A DNA stretch of 64,000 nucleotides. Origin: an uncultured Flavihumibacter sp. (lineage in GTDB: Bacteria; Bacteroidota; Bacteroidia; Chitinophagales; Chitinophagaceae). The notes under the pieces were generated by a model. It saw only the letters and a program-made list of their open reading frames with translations, was not told where the DNA came from and did not search any database. Made by a program: the position numbers and the translations under genes. This document shows positions 17,761 to 27,900 of this stretch, one piece after another. Within the stretch, counting starts at the first letter, position 1. Every line of letters begins with the position of its first letter. The stretch spans positions 1-64,000 of the forward strand of contig CABHOY010000071.1 of the NCBI GenBank assembly GCA_902168105.1, written 5' to 3'.

Positions 17761-18753
17761 ATGTTTCCCTCAACACAAGGAGATGCTAAATTACTACCAT
17801 TGGAAGGAAGGCGCCCCTCGGACACGCACGCTGCCCGGATACCGGATGAATACCTTCAGCTGTTGCTACCCGCTGCAGTGGTACATAGCTGGCATCAGGA
17901 AGATGCCTATATTCTTTCACAACATGTAGGGTTGAAGCAGTTTTCTTTATGGATGCATGATATTACATCCCACTCCGATCAGGTTATCCGTCCATTTGCA
18001 CCTTTCCCGTTATTTTTCCTGCACTATCTTTTTGAAAGCAGTTTTAATATCAGAATGCCCCACACTGGCTCTTTTCAATTGGACGAAGATGCCTGCAATC
18101 TTTTTTATATGGAGACGGGTCTCGGTTATCTGTCACTGGAAGCGGGTACCAAAGCAGTATCCATCCACATTAATATAACGCCCGCATGTATGCAGCAGCT
18201 GGCAATGCGATATCCCTCTATTCAGCAAAGACTCAATAAGATGACCGCTGGTCACCAGGTGCTCAACAAACATCCTTACGAAGTTAATGCTATCAGCCAC
18301 CTGCTGATCTCAAAGATGATGACGTGCCGCTACCTGCAGCCAGATGCGGATCTATACCTGGAACGCTGCTGTACTGATCTCTTTAAGGTCTTCTGCCGAC
18401 AGCACGCTATTGCTAACAAACCCTCATTTAGTCATGATATATCGACGTATGACGCCTATCTAAAGATCTTTGAATACCTGAGAACTCATCTTGAGCTCCA
18501 TCACGATATCCACAAATTATCCTGGATGTTCGGTATCCCGGCGGGAGACCTGGCAGCCGGTTTTTTGAATACATTCTCCCTTACCATACAGGAATGTCTT
18601 CATATGTTGAAAATGATGCAGGCATTTGCCCTGCTGATGCAGCATTCGTACTCCTTTAGCGAAATCGCCACAGCTGTTGATATGGACACCGAAAAGATGA
18701 TCAATAGCCTGGAAAAGTACTATAATTTCAAGGTAATGCTCCAGCGGAATTAA
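17761..18753 (+). CDS. Divergent AraC-like regulator, module 2
   Basis: 330 aa. One of three paralogues in the window (also 29910-30899 and 34548-35549), sharing an N-terminal half with LSQH-(n)-FSLWMHDI (about residues 50-70) and a C-terminal 80-residue region laid out like an AraC helix-turn-helix pair: first helix set at KLSWMFGIPAGDLAAGFLNT, then HMLKMMQAFALL and a second set FSEIATAVDMDTEKMINSLE. The fit to AraC is by layout, not strict consensus, and the second HTH is degenerate. It lies 105 bp after FecR2 in the same direction, so it is probably part of the sigma2 operon. No signal peptide; cytoplasmic. Confidence 0.7.
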   Translation: MFPSTQGDAKLLPLEGRRPSDTHAARIPDEYLQLLLPAAVVHSWHQEDAYILSQHVGLKQFSLWMHDITSHSDQVIRPFAPFPLFFLHYLFESSFNIRMPHTGSFQLDEDACNLFYMETGLGYLSLEAGTKAVSIHINITPACMQQLAMRYPSIQQRLNKMTAGHQVLNKHPYEVNAISHLLISKMMTCRYLQPDADLYLERCCTDLFKVFCRQHAIANKPSFSHDISTYDAYLKIFEYLRTHLELHHDIHKLSWMFGIPAGDLAAGFLNTFSLTIQECLHMLKMMQAFALLMQHSYSFSEIATAVDMDTEKMINSLEKYYNFKVMLQRN

Positions 18754-19145
18754 TCCTTATCATCCTCCGATAACATTCCCTTTACCCTCATCCACGCGGC
18801 CAACACCTCATCATCATCCATCTCCATACCGGGGAAACTTGCAACATCCGGTTCTTCTATGGCATCCATTTCCTTCTTCCTGGTATAAGCGAACAATAAC
18901 ACCAGAAATGTAACAACGCCCGCTGGCACCAATCCATCTTTCATGGTTACCCTTATAGTCAGCGGTGTAACAGCTGCAGTGCCTGTACGCTGCTTTTCAA
19001 AGATGATCCGGATACTCCCTTGTTCCCTTGCTACCGGCTTGTGCAGGAATGGGGTGAGTAATAAGATAACTATCAACACGGTATTTGAGATGCGATGTTG
19101 TGGTGGTATGTCCCTTTTTGAAACGGGGTGCTGTTTCTTCTTCAT
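18750..19145 (-). CDS. Hypothetical two-span membrane protein
   Basis: 131 aa from the ATG at 19145 (MKKKQHPVSKRD). An in-frame start at 19217 adds 24 residues of no clear character. Two hydrophobic segments (ISNTVLIVILLLTPFL, about 20-36, and GLVPAGVVTFLVLLFAY, about 70-86) flank a short loop; the acidic C-terminus (EMDDDEVLAAWMRVKGMLSE) would be cytoplasmic. Its stop overlaps the AraC-like gene tail to tail by 4 bp. No family recognised. Confidence 0.55.
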   Translation of the reverse strand: MKKKQHPVSKRDIPPQHRISNTVLIVILLLTPFLHKPVAREQGSIRIIFEKQRTGTAAVTPLTIRVTMKDGLVPAGVVTFLVLLFAYTRKKEMDAIEEPDVASFPGMEMDDDEVLAAWMRVKGMLSEDDKD

Positions 19146-19298
19146 AAATAGGTGGTTTTTGACACTTCCTATTGTTATAGTCTCAATATTAGGAAAATTT
19201 GGGGTGGCAGAAGGCATATTTTTTTTGTCTTATGCCGTTTTGATATCTTTTTATGGTTAAAAAATCTTGTTTAAACCGACATATATTCGCTTAGATAA

Positions 19299-19376
19299 CG
19301 CTTAGATAACGCTCATCCTACGTTAATCCTACGTTCATGAACGTAGGATTAACGTAGGATGAGCGTTATCTAAGCG
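19299..19376. repeat. 78-bp perfect palindrome with 11-bp internal units
   Basis: Two 39-bp arms meet between 19337 and 19338 with no mismatch and no spacer. The sequence is built from 11-bp units beginning with CG (for example CGCTTAGATAA, CGTTAATCCTA, CGTAGGATTAA); one further unit lies just outside the left arm. It lies downstream of the reverse-strand gene 19390-20829, so a transcript hairpin or terminator role is possible, but no T-tract follows on that strand. Confidence 0.9.
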
Positions 19377-19389
19377 GATGTTAACCGGA

Positions 19390-20829
19390 TCAAAAAACCT
19401 TTTTAAGACTTGTTTTAAAAACCAATCCCCATAACAGCACTCCAAACACCACCCCCAATATCATATTAAACAATTGATATCGTAACACCACAGGTGACGC
19501 TAATACGCTGAACCCATAATGTACGATCCAATAAAAAGTGCCGATCCTCAGTGCGCTTCGGAACCGCATGTCTGCAAATGAAGGACCCGACACCCGGTAA
19601 TACGCTATCCATCCGGAGATGAACAACAGGATAATGAAGGTCATTAATGCCGGATAATATTGAAACAAGACCAGCTCCTGTTTATTGGAAACAGTATGGA
19701 TCTTGTTAGAGGAGTAACGGAACCAGGTCTGTGCAATAGGCCAGACTGTATCACGGCCATCATTATACACGCCCAGGTTCTCTACGGGTGGATATGCGTA
19801 CTGGAAGAAATTGGGTAGCAGAAAATATTTAAAATATGGAACTGGATATTGGCTGATCAGGTATTTGCCATAGTCATTATACAACGGCGCCACCGCCGCC
19901 ATCTGGCGGAGATGAACGGGATTGTCTGCTATATTCACTGCACCTGGCGAAGGTTGCAATGGAGACGTAACGTCCCATAGATAAAAAGCCATTAAAGGCG
20001 CATCAGGACGTTGGGACATCGGGATATGCTGCAGTGAATCAAGATAGACACTCACTTTATGGTGTACAACCGCAAACTGGGGAGGCACGTCCAGGGGAGG
20101 CCGTTGCTGCATATGTGCATACGCATGTACGGCATTGTTGGCCATCTGCCATCCGCTGAAGGCTGAAAATTGCCGGGTGCCCATTACCTTTTCCGATTGG
20201 CTGGTCGTGTATAACATAAATCCGCCGATCATACCCGCCATGATCAATCCGCTCATTACCTTAACACGAACAGAGAAAGGGCAAAAAACAATCACGGTAA
20301 TACTTACTACCGGGTAGATCAGTGCATGATATCTTACCGTGTAAGCCAGTAACAATATCAACAGATGAACAGCTAATAGCCATTTTGAAGGCTGATACAC
20401 CAGTTTAAACAACTGGGATATCCAGATGAGACTAATACCGATAAAATAGACATCGCTGGTCACATAATTACTTAAGTACAGTATAGCCGGGTTCAGGAAC
20501 AGGAAAGCAAAAATGATCCTTCTTGCCCACTTGCCTACGGTTGTCAACTCAAGTATGGTGAAAAAGAAATAAAGTGCACAGATATGATAAAAGCAGAATT
20601 GTACAAAGATCAGTGCGGTGTCCCAGTGCGTGAAGAAACCAACAAAGCGGATCAATTTCGCATAACCCACCGGCCACAGATTTGCATCTGCATTGGTATA
20701 AGCACTACGCAGATAGTTGTAGGAATCCTGCATGAAGTTGGGGAACGGATAAAAATATTTAAATACAACGAACTGCAGCAGCATGGTAAACATCGCCAGG
20801 TATACGTATCTCTTGAAATGCATTCTCAT
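19390..20829 (-). CDS. Polytopic membrane protein, GT-C glycosyltransferase-like (paralogue of 9370-10842)
   Basis: 479 aa with about ten hydrophobic segments. Shares DSYNYLRSAYTNADANLWPV (first loop), SDVYFIGISLIWISQLF, LLAYTVRYHALIYPV, FSAFSGWQMANNAVHAYAHM, and a C-terminal ASPVVLRYQLFNM with the protein at 9370-10842. Its 3' end lies 13 bp beyond the 78-bp palindrome. It is divergent from the S9 peptidase gene across 118 bp. Assignment to a GT-C-type fold rests on topology and the acidic first loop only. One copy accompanies each SusCD-small-protein module, which suggests a linked role. Confidence 0.7.
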   Translation of the reverse strand: MRMHFKRYVYLAMFTMLLQFVVFKYFYPFPNFMQDSYNYLRSAYTNADANLWPVGYAKLIRFVGFFTHWDTALIFVQFCFYHICALYFFFTILELTTVGKWARRIIFAFLFLNPAILYLSNYVTSDVYFIGISLIWISQLFKLVYQPSKWLLAVHLLILLLAYTVRYHALIYPVVSITVIVFCPFSVRVKVMSGLIMAGMIGGFMLYTTSQSEKVMGTRQFSAFSGWQMANNAVHAYAHMQQRPPLDVPPQFAVVHHKVSVYLDSLQHIPMSQRPDAPLMAFYLWDVTSPLQPSPGAVNIADNPVHLRQMAAVAPLYNDYGKYLISQYPVPYFKYFLLPNFFQYAYPPVENLGVYNDGRDTVWPIAQTWFRYSSNKIHTVSNKQELVLFQYYPALMTFIILLFISGWIAYYRVSGPSFADMRFRSALRIGTFYWIVHYGFSVLASPVVLRYQLFNMILGVVFGVLLWGLVFKTSLKKVF

Positions 20830-20947
20830 AATATGCGGGAAATTTAAACGGCCGGGCTAATAGGTCAGTTTGGAGACCGGGAATATTTTTAAACGCAATT
20901 AAAGTTAGTGGTTAAATCTTATTTTATGTACGATTTAAAACAGGCAA

Positions 20948-23176
20948 GTGTTATCCGCGAAAAGCATAATACCCGCTCTCCTTCTTTGTTGCTGCTGTTA
21001 CATCACGGCATTGCCGCAGAAACCAGTTATTACGAATGATACTTATCGTACCTGGACAAGACTGTCTCCTAATTACGGCATCCGTAACGATGGGCGTTAT
21101 CTGTGGTATCAGTATGGTGCTCCCGCTACCGGGGATATACTGGTATTACGCACAGCGGATACCAGCTTTTACCGGGAATTCCCACGGGGCTTCAATCCAG
21201 CTTTCGCAGATCAGCGTTTCCTCTTTCAACTCGCGGGAGATACCCTGGTTATTTTCTCTTCAGATAGCGTTACTTATCTGACAGGAGTGATCAACTATAC
21301 TGTAATGCACAATCAGCTGATCTTGCAAAAGGCTGATGCACTTAGCTGGATGGATCTCCATACCGGTCATAGCAAAATCATCTGTAACAGTGGGGTGGAT
21401 CAAATTGCCTTCAATGGAAAACAACTGGCATTCATCAAAGGCAACACGCTAATATATTACCAAAACACAGATACCATCAGGACACTGCACGACAGTTGTA
21501 CCGGCCCCTTACAGTTTTCTAGGGACGGGAAGCGGATCATTGCTCAGTTAATGCCCGCGAAACTACCCGCCCCGTCGCAGATCAGAGTCTGGCACTACCA
21601 GGATAACTATCTGCAAAAGCCTCCGCCGATTCCCACTGCTATTGTCGTCCGGCTGGAAGACGGCCAGGTGTCACCCGTTAACGCGCAAGGCACGCAAATC
21701 GCCTACCAGGATGGCGGGCGATATATCATCACCCAGAATAGCCTTAACTACCAGGAATATTACTGGAATAAATCTGTTATTTCGACACTATACCTTGTGG
21801 ATACACACACCGGTGAAACGAAAACGATCGCAGCCAATAAAGATAAACTACTCGTGCAGCCAGGAATATCGCCCGGCGAAAAGTATATGACCTGGTACGA
21901 TCCTTCATCCGGATATATCCGATGTTATGAAATAGCCACGAGCCGCACGCACGATCTGCTGAAAGGTATCAACATTGCGCAATGGGCGAATGGAGACAGT
22001 GTCGTTTATATCCACACCACCTACGATACCTGGCAGGTAGATCCCGCAGGAAAGAAAGCAGCTATCAATCTGACATATGGGAAGCAGAAGCATACCATCT
22101 TCCGCTTGCTCTTTCCCGGTATATTCACGGCATTTAATACCAGGACAAAAGAAAATGGTTTCTGGAGATGTATTAACGGGCGTTTAGTACCCGCTACGAT
22201 GGATAGCTGCCTTTATTACGTGCCGCAATATCCGCTGGATCAGTATAAACCCATCAAAGCAACAGATACCACTATCTACCTGCTGCAGCGCATGCAGGCT
22301 ACAGCTGCTCCGAACCTGTTACTGACAGATGATTTTGTGTCCTTTACACCTGTTACGGATTTCCACCCACAGGAAGCTTACAAATGGATGAAAGTGGAAC
22401 TGCTGAAAGACGGGCTATTGTATAAACCGGCAAATTTCGACCCGCAAAAAAAGTATCCCGTTATCTTTCATTACTATGAACGCAGTAAGGATTACCTGCA
22501 CAGGTATCTGCCGCCTGCCTTGAGCGATGGCAGTCTGAATGTGGCGGCTTATGTCAGCAATGGCTACATTGTATGCATTCCGGATATCCGTACGAAAAAG
22601 GGCCGTACTGGTAAAAGTGCAGCCAGGTCGGTGTTAAGGGCAGCGAAACACCTGTCCGATTACCCCTGGATAGACCAGCAGAAAATGGGATTGCAGGGAC
22701 ATAGTTTCGGTGGATATATCACCAACTACCTCATCACACACAGTGATATTTTTGCCGCCGCGCAATCCAGTGCCGGGCCGGCCAACTTTCTCAGCGGGTA
22801 TGGATCAATCAGGAAGATCACAGGTACTGCTATGCAGCAGCTGTATGAACAAGGACAAAATAATATGGGTGTTACACCCTGGGACAGACCTTTGCGATAT
22901 CTTAAAAACTCCCCCGTTATCAGGGCAAACAAGATACATACGCCTCTGCTGCTGATGCATAACGACAATGACAATGCCGTCCCCTTTGCACAAAGCATCG
23001 AGCTATTCACCGCTTTAAGGAGGCTACAACGGCCCGTGTGGCTGATCCAGTACAGGAATGAAGGACACCAGTTATTCCGGACGCCGGAACAACTGGATTT
23101 TACGATCCGGCAACAACAATTCTTCGACCATTACCTGAAGGGCCAACCGGCCCCGGACTGGATGAAGGATCACTGA
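20948..23176 (+). CDS. S9-family (prolyl oligopeptidase/DPP IV-like) secreted serine peptidase
   Basis: 742 aa read from a GTG at 20948; no in-frame ATG precedes the signal peptide (SIIPALLLCCCCYITALPQ). The N-terminal half looks like a degenerate beta-propeller. The alpha/beta-hydrolase half carries the nucleophile Ser586 in GLQGHSFGGY, an acid in HNDNDNAVPF (about 672-681) and His707 in EGHQLF, in the correct order. S9 enzymes cut short peptides after Pro or related residues, usually in the periplasm here. It overlaps the 114-aa protein gene tail to tail by 7 bp. Proximity to SusC3-SusD3 suggests peptide uptake (RagAB-like), which is inference. Confidence 0.9.
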   Translation: MLSAKSIIPALLLCCCCYITALPQKPVITNDTYRTWTRLSPNYGIRNDGRYLWYQYGAPATGDILVLRTADTSFYREFPRGFNPAFADQRFLFQLAGDTLVIFSSDSVTYLTGVINYTVMHNQLILQKADALSWMDLHTGHSKIICNSGVDQIAFNGKQLAFIKGNTLIYYQNTDTIRTLHDSCTGPLQFSRDGKRIIAQLMPAKLPAPSQIRVWHYQDNYLQKPPPIPTAIVVRLEDGQVSPVNAQGTQIAYQDGGRYIITQNSLNYQEYYWNKSVISTLYLVDTHTGETKTIAANKDKLLVQPGISPGEKYMTWYDPSSGYIRCYEIATSRTHDLLKGINIAQWANGDSVVYIHTTYDTWQVDPAGKKAAINLTYGKQKHTIFRLLFPGIFTAFNTRTKENGFWRCINGRLVPATMDSCLYYVPQYPLDQYKPIKATDTTIYLLQRMQATAAPNLLLTDDFVSFTPVTDFHPQEAYKWMKVELLKDGLLYKPANFDPQKKYPVIFHYYERSKDYLHRYLPPALSDGSLNVAAYVSNGYIVCIPDIRTKKGRTGKSAARSVLRAAKHLSDYPWIDQQKMGLQGHSFGGYITNYLITHSDIFAAAQSSAGPANFLSGYGSIRKITGTAMQQLYEQGQNNMGVTPWDRPLRYLKNSPVIRANKIHTPLLLMHNDNDNAVPFAQSIELFTALRRLQRPVWLIQYRNEGHQLFRTPEQLDFTIRQQQFFDHYLKGQPAPDWMKDH

Positions 23177-23514
23177 CCGTTATCATCATAGATGGCCCAG
23201 GTAGGCCATGCCGCCCCTGTTACTACCGTAATAAAATAAAAAGCCCCGCCGACAGTAGTGGTCGACTGGGTCGTACCTGTATACAATGCATAGTTCGGAT
23301 GAGTAGGAAACTCAAAAATATCTGTACGGAAAGTGCGATACGGCGCTAATCCCGCATAGGTAAGATTCCTGGAGGCACCGTTCTGGAAGAAGTCTCCTGT
23401 AGTCGGATAAAAGAGGTTACTAAGTCCCCGGCGTTTGTTTGTCCTGAAAGACATTATCCCCACCAAAATTGCAGACAAGGCGATCATTGTTAAAATAATC
23501 CTGGCCTTTTTCAT
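23170..23514 (-). CDS. Small exported protein, third gene of SusC3-SusD3 operon
   Basis: 114 aa, N-terminus MKKARIILTMIALSAILVGI (signal or anchor), no cysteines, tyrosine- and threonine-rich body, acidic end IYDDNGQ. Homologous throughout to the 112-aa protein at 10843-11181. It lies 81 bp downstream of SusD3 (80 bp in the other module). The body is variable while the ends and the NGASR and PYR-F motifs are kept, so function probably lies in those elements or in export. Role unknown. Confidence 0.75.
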   Translation of the reverse strand: MKKARIILTMIALSAILVGIMSFRTNKRRGLSNLFYPTTGDFFQNGASRNLTYAGLAPYRTFRTDIFEFPTHPNYALYTGTTQSTTTVGGAFYFITVVTGAAWPTWAIYDDNGQ

Positions 23515-23595
23515 AACAAAAGTGTTTGAAATAAATGTAGGAAGACTAAAATGGAAAAGAATTAGGATAACAAAAAAGAACTTTGGACAGCCTGC

Positions 23596-24954
23596 TTAAT
23601 CCTGGTATCCCTTGTTCTGTGTAAGGTTCGCATTCAGCAGGATCTCACTTCTTGGAATAGGGTACCATTCCTGGTAAGGCTTCCACTGGCCGCCTTTAGC
23701 GGTAGCGACGGTATGCATCACCGCGTTGACCTGGTTCGTACGTTTGAGGTCTAACCAGCGATGCCCCCACTCTGAGAATAGTTCCACCTGCCGTTCATGT
23801 TGTATGGCCTTCATCAAAGGCTGGCTGTCGTTGATGTTCGAAGGCGGCAAACCCGCCCGCGACCGTATCAGCATCAGATCTTCAAACGCGCCGGTTTGAT
23901 CCCCCGACCGAAGCCTGGCTTCAGCCCTGATCAGGTATAACTCCGCCAACCGTAGTACCATGAGGTATTCTCTTGCTGGCTCACTCCCGTCTGTTGCTTT
24001 GTATTTGTAAGGATAAGGCTCTAAGCCAGTCAGCCAATATTGTTTGCGCCCGTCGCCATTTTCAAACGCCTGCATAAGCGAAGCACTGGCAAAAACCGGG
24101 CGCTGTTGTATAAACAGCGATGCATCAGCAGTGAAAGTGGTATTCACTGGTTGCAGTTGCCAGATGGCCTCTTTACTGTCTTTCAGGAAAACCTTTGTCA
24201 GCGGAACAGTATCGTAGATGGCTTTATTGTCAATCACGGCCGTTGCAGCGGTGATAGCTACCGGCCAATTGTTCCGGAATAACTGTACCCTGGCCAGCAA
24301 CGCCATTGCAGCCCATTTATTAGGCCGCACACGCTCGCTCGTTACGGATATTATATCTGCCTGCAGATAATCTGTCCGCAACAGCAATGTTGCCTCCTGC
24401 AGGTCCTGAATGATCCTGTCATAGACCTGCTCAACAGCAGTACGCCGCATCGTCGCATTTACCTTGTAGTCAGTACCTGTTACCAGCGGCACTTCGCCAA
24501 ACAGATTTACCAGATAGAAATAACAGAAGGCCCTGACGAATCTCGCCTCCCCTGTCAGTTGCAGCCTGATGGCCGGTGTAAGTTTAGTGGCAGTTGTCAG
24601 TCCTTCGATAGCTGCATTAGACCGGTAGATATAGTTATACAGCAAGCGCCACAATGGTACGTTATCCGGTATCACCTGATTCTTATACATAGCGAGGGAC
24701 AGCTCATTTTCCTGTTGCAGCAGAAACTCGTCGGCGGAGAGGCCACACAGGTAAGAAAGGCCCTGCCCGCCCATCCAGGCGCCATCGTTGCTCATATCAT
24801 AGAACAGACCTGTCAACACTCCGGCAGCGCTGATGTCAGACTGGTAGACCAACCCGGACGTCTGGCTATCCACCGGATCATCTGCATCCAGCAGTTTACT
24901 ACAGCTACCGGATAACAGCAGGAAGAATAATAATATCGTGCACCGCATTCCCAT
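23596..24954 (-). CDS. SusD/RagB-family lipoprotein (SusD3)
   Basis: 452 aa with lipoprotein signal and lipobox LSGSC (Cys about residue 18), then SKLLDADDPVD. SusD motifs: RFVRAFCYFYLVNLFGEVPL, RLAELYLIRAEARLRSGDQT, ERQVELFSEWGHRWLDLKRT and YPIPRSEILLNANLTQNKGY at the end. Only 3 bp separate it from the SusC3 stop, so the two are tightly coupled. It would sit on the cell surface as the lid of SusC3. Confidence 0.94.
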   Translation of the reverse strand: MGMRCTILLFFLLLSGSCSKLLDADDPVDSQTSGLVYQSDISAAGVLTGLFYDMSNDGAWMGGQGLSYLCGLSADEFLLQQENELSLAMYKNQVIPDNVPLWRLLYNYIYRSNAAIEGLTTATKLTPAIRLQLTGEARFVRAFCYFYLVNLFGEVPLVTGTDYKVNATMRRTAVEQVYDRIIQDLQEATLLLRTDYLQADIISVTSERVRPNKWAAMALLARVQLFRNNWPVAITAATAVIDNKAIYDTVPLTKVFLKDSKEAIWQLQPVNTTFTADASLFIQQRPVFASASLMQAFENGDGRKQYWLTGLEPYPYKYKATDGSEPAREYLMVLRLAELYLIRAEARLRSGDQTGAFEDLMLIRSRAGLPPSNINDSQPLMKAIQHERQVELFSEWGHRWLDLKRTNQVNAVMHTVATAKGGQWKPYQEWYPIPRSEILLNANLTQNKGYQD

Positions 24955-24957
24955 AAT

Positions 24958-27900
24958 TTAAAGCGACAATTTTAGTCCGGCAGATAATACCCTCAGGGGC
25001 GGAATAGCTGTTCGCGACTGTGTTTCAGGGTCCAGCCCTTTATAGCCGGTGATTGTAAAAAGGTTCTGTACCTGTATGTAGATCCTGCTCTCCTGCAGGC
25101 GCAGTTTGCGCTGTATTTTTTCCGGCAACAGCCACGAGCCCTCCACGTAACGGCAACGTATGAAAGAAGCATCTTCATATCCCAGGTCACTTTTCATCGC
25201 CTTTTTATACCCTTCCCGTAAAGCGCCGTTCTGTGTATAACGCTGGCGGTCGCTAACATCGCCTGGCCGTTGCCACCTTGATAGCACTACTGCATATTGG
25301 TTTTGCTGAAATCCCGGCATATAGTTGGGATCAAAGGTGGTATTGAGCCCTTGCTGTTTGGTGAACTGCAACAGCACTTCCACCTGGAACTGGCCAATCC
25401 GCAGGTTATTCCGCCAGCCGCCGAAGAAGACAGGCACACTGTTCACCGACATGCTCTCAGCGGCTCTTTCCGCCGGTACCGGATGTTGTTGCGCATCTGC
25501 GAAAACGTAGGAACCGGTGGCAGGATCTACACCCATAGAAGTAGCCACATACAACTGCGATAAAGGCTGGCCTTCCACAAATTTATTGGTGATGGCCATA
25601 GGGATAGTCGGATCAGGATAATTGACCAGTTTATTGCGACCGAAAGAAATATTAAAAGACGAAGCCCACTCAAACTTTTTCTGCCGGATATATTGGGTAG
25701 ACAGTACAAACTCCCACCCAGCATTCCGGATCACGGCAGGCAGGTTACCAATGATGCTGCCGGCGCCGGTGATGTCCGGCAAAGGATAAGGTACCAGTTG
25801 ATTGGAAGACCGGTAAATGAAATAACTGGCGGATAATAATACTTTGTCTTTCAGAAACCCGAGTTCCAATCCGGCTTCCGACTTTTGGGTCAGCTCCCAG
25901 GCAAAGTCGGCATTGAACAAACGCGCTGGCGTCAGGCCAATGACGCCCTGGTAAGAGCCGGTCACATTGTTGTACTGGTCCAGGTACTGATAATCGCCTA
26001 TCTGGTCATTACCGGTGGTGCCGTAACTCACGCGCAGTTTACCGAAACTGAGTACGTCCCTCCATGAGGATAGAAAAGGTTCGTCCGAGAAGATCCAGCC
26101 TGCACCGGCGGCAGCGAAGACTGCAAACCGTTTCCGTGGGCCGAAACGGCTGCTGCCATCCCTGCGGATACTCAGGTTCAACAGGTAGCGGTCTTTCCAG
26201 TTTAGGCCTGTTCTGGCAAACAGTGCCACATAGCGGTAAGAAGCTCCTTCCGTTTTCCCATATACGGTATCTGCGTAACGAATGTTCCGGATCAGGAGAT
26301 CATCTTTGAAGCCATCTGCGTTGATGGTCTCACGGGTTTCATTATAGCCCTGAATAGTACCTCCTGCGACCGTTTCCAGCCTCAATTCCCCCAAATGACG
26401 TACGAGAGTCAACTGCGGCTCAATAATGCGGGAAATAGCCTCATAATAGTGTTTTTGCAAAGAGCCCGTTTTCCCGGCCCGCAGGGCCGGTGGATAAATA
26501 GCGAGGGGTATGATGGTTTGCGCCTGGCCCGTGAGCCAGTTATAACCCATGGTGGTTTTTAACGTGAGCCCTGGCAACAGGCGGTATTGCAATAAGGTGT
26601 TGGCGAGTACATTCTTTACCCTGGCATCGAACAAAGGGCCTGCCAGCGCAATGTAGGGATTGACCCAGGTGTAATTCAGGCTACCGTCTTCCAGGTAAGC
26701 AGGCGGCGCATTGGGTGGCAGCATGATCTGGCTGGTGAAATCAAGACCGGGCAACAACGTTTTATCGGCCAGGAAACTACCGGTGAAGGTAGCACTGAAA
26801 CGGCGGTCCGCCGATGTGCCGCAGGTATTAAAATATAACCCACCGCGGCTATCCCCGAAGTTGCCGGGAAAGACCATTGTTTCCTTACGATAGTGGCCAC
26901 TCAGCAGGTATTGGAAATTGTCATTACCACCGGATACAGACGCCTGGGTGTTGGTAATGTTTGCGGTACCGCCCGTTAGTTCCTTTTGCCAGTCCGTATA
27001 ACGGGTGGTGTCCCACTTCAGGAGATCAGGCGCATTCCTTTCCGTAGGCGTAATACCATCATTCCGGAACGCCTCCCGGCGCATTTCGAGGTATTGTTGG
27101 GTATTCAGCAGTCGCACTTTTCCGGATGTTTGTCCGAAGCCCCGGTTCACATTGATCTTCACCTGTGTTCTGCCCGGCTGTCCCCGGCGGGTAGAAATAA
27201 GCACTACACCGTTGGCGCCCCGCGAACCATAAATGGCAGTGGCATCAGCATCCTTCAGTACGTCTATACTTTCCACATCTTCAGGGTTAACGAAATTAAA
27301 AGCAGATGCCTTCTCGCCCCATATCTGGGAACCGAGACCACCGGTCAGCGCAGGATTGTACGGAATCCCGTTGATGATGAACAGCGGCTGTGTGCCGTTC
27401 ACCAGGCTGTTTTGTCCGCGGACCTGCACCTTCATCGCCATACCGGGCACGCCACCTGTCTGTGTGATCAGCATACCGGGTACACGCCCCTGCAGGGCCA
27501 TCAGCAGATTCGTGCCTGACTGTCCGGCAATAAAGTCTCCTTTGACGGTGGTAACGTTTCCCGTATTAAAACGCCGGGTAGTGAGGCCATAACCGATAAT
27601 CACCTTTTCATCCAGGGGCCTTCCCATGACCAGTTTGGGGGTATCGGGGATAACAGGGGACAGTAATGATGGTATAGTTACTGGTATAGTCTTCCAGACA
27701 TTGATCGACTGGTCATCGAACTTCCAGGTATACCCTTTCAGCACGACATCAAGCACATCCGGCAATGCAGTATTTTTAAATTGCACATCGATTTTGCACA
27801 GCACATTCACCCTATCGGGGTTATAACTGAAGTAATAGCCGGTCTGCTCCTCTATTTTGGAAAAGATGTATTTCAGAGAAACCTGTTTGCCGTTGATGGT

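Noticed and set aside
26986..27592. Forward ORFs of 119-177 codons opposite SusC3
   Set aside because: They lie antisense to the SusC3 plug and barrel in GC-rich sequence, with no protein-like motifs.
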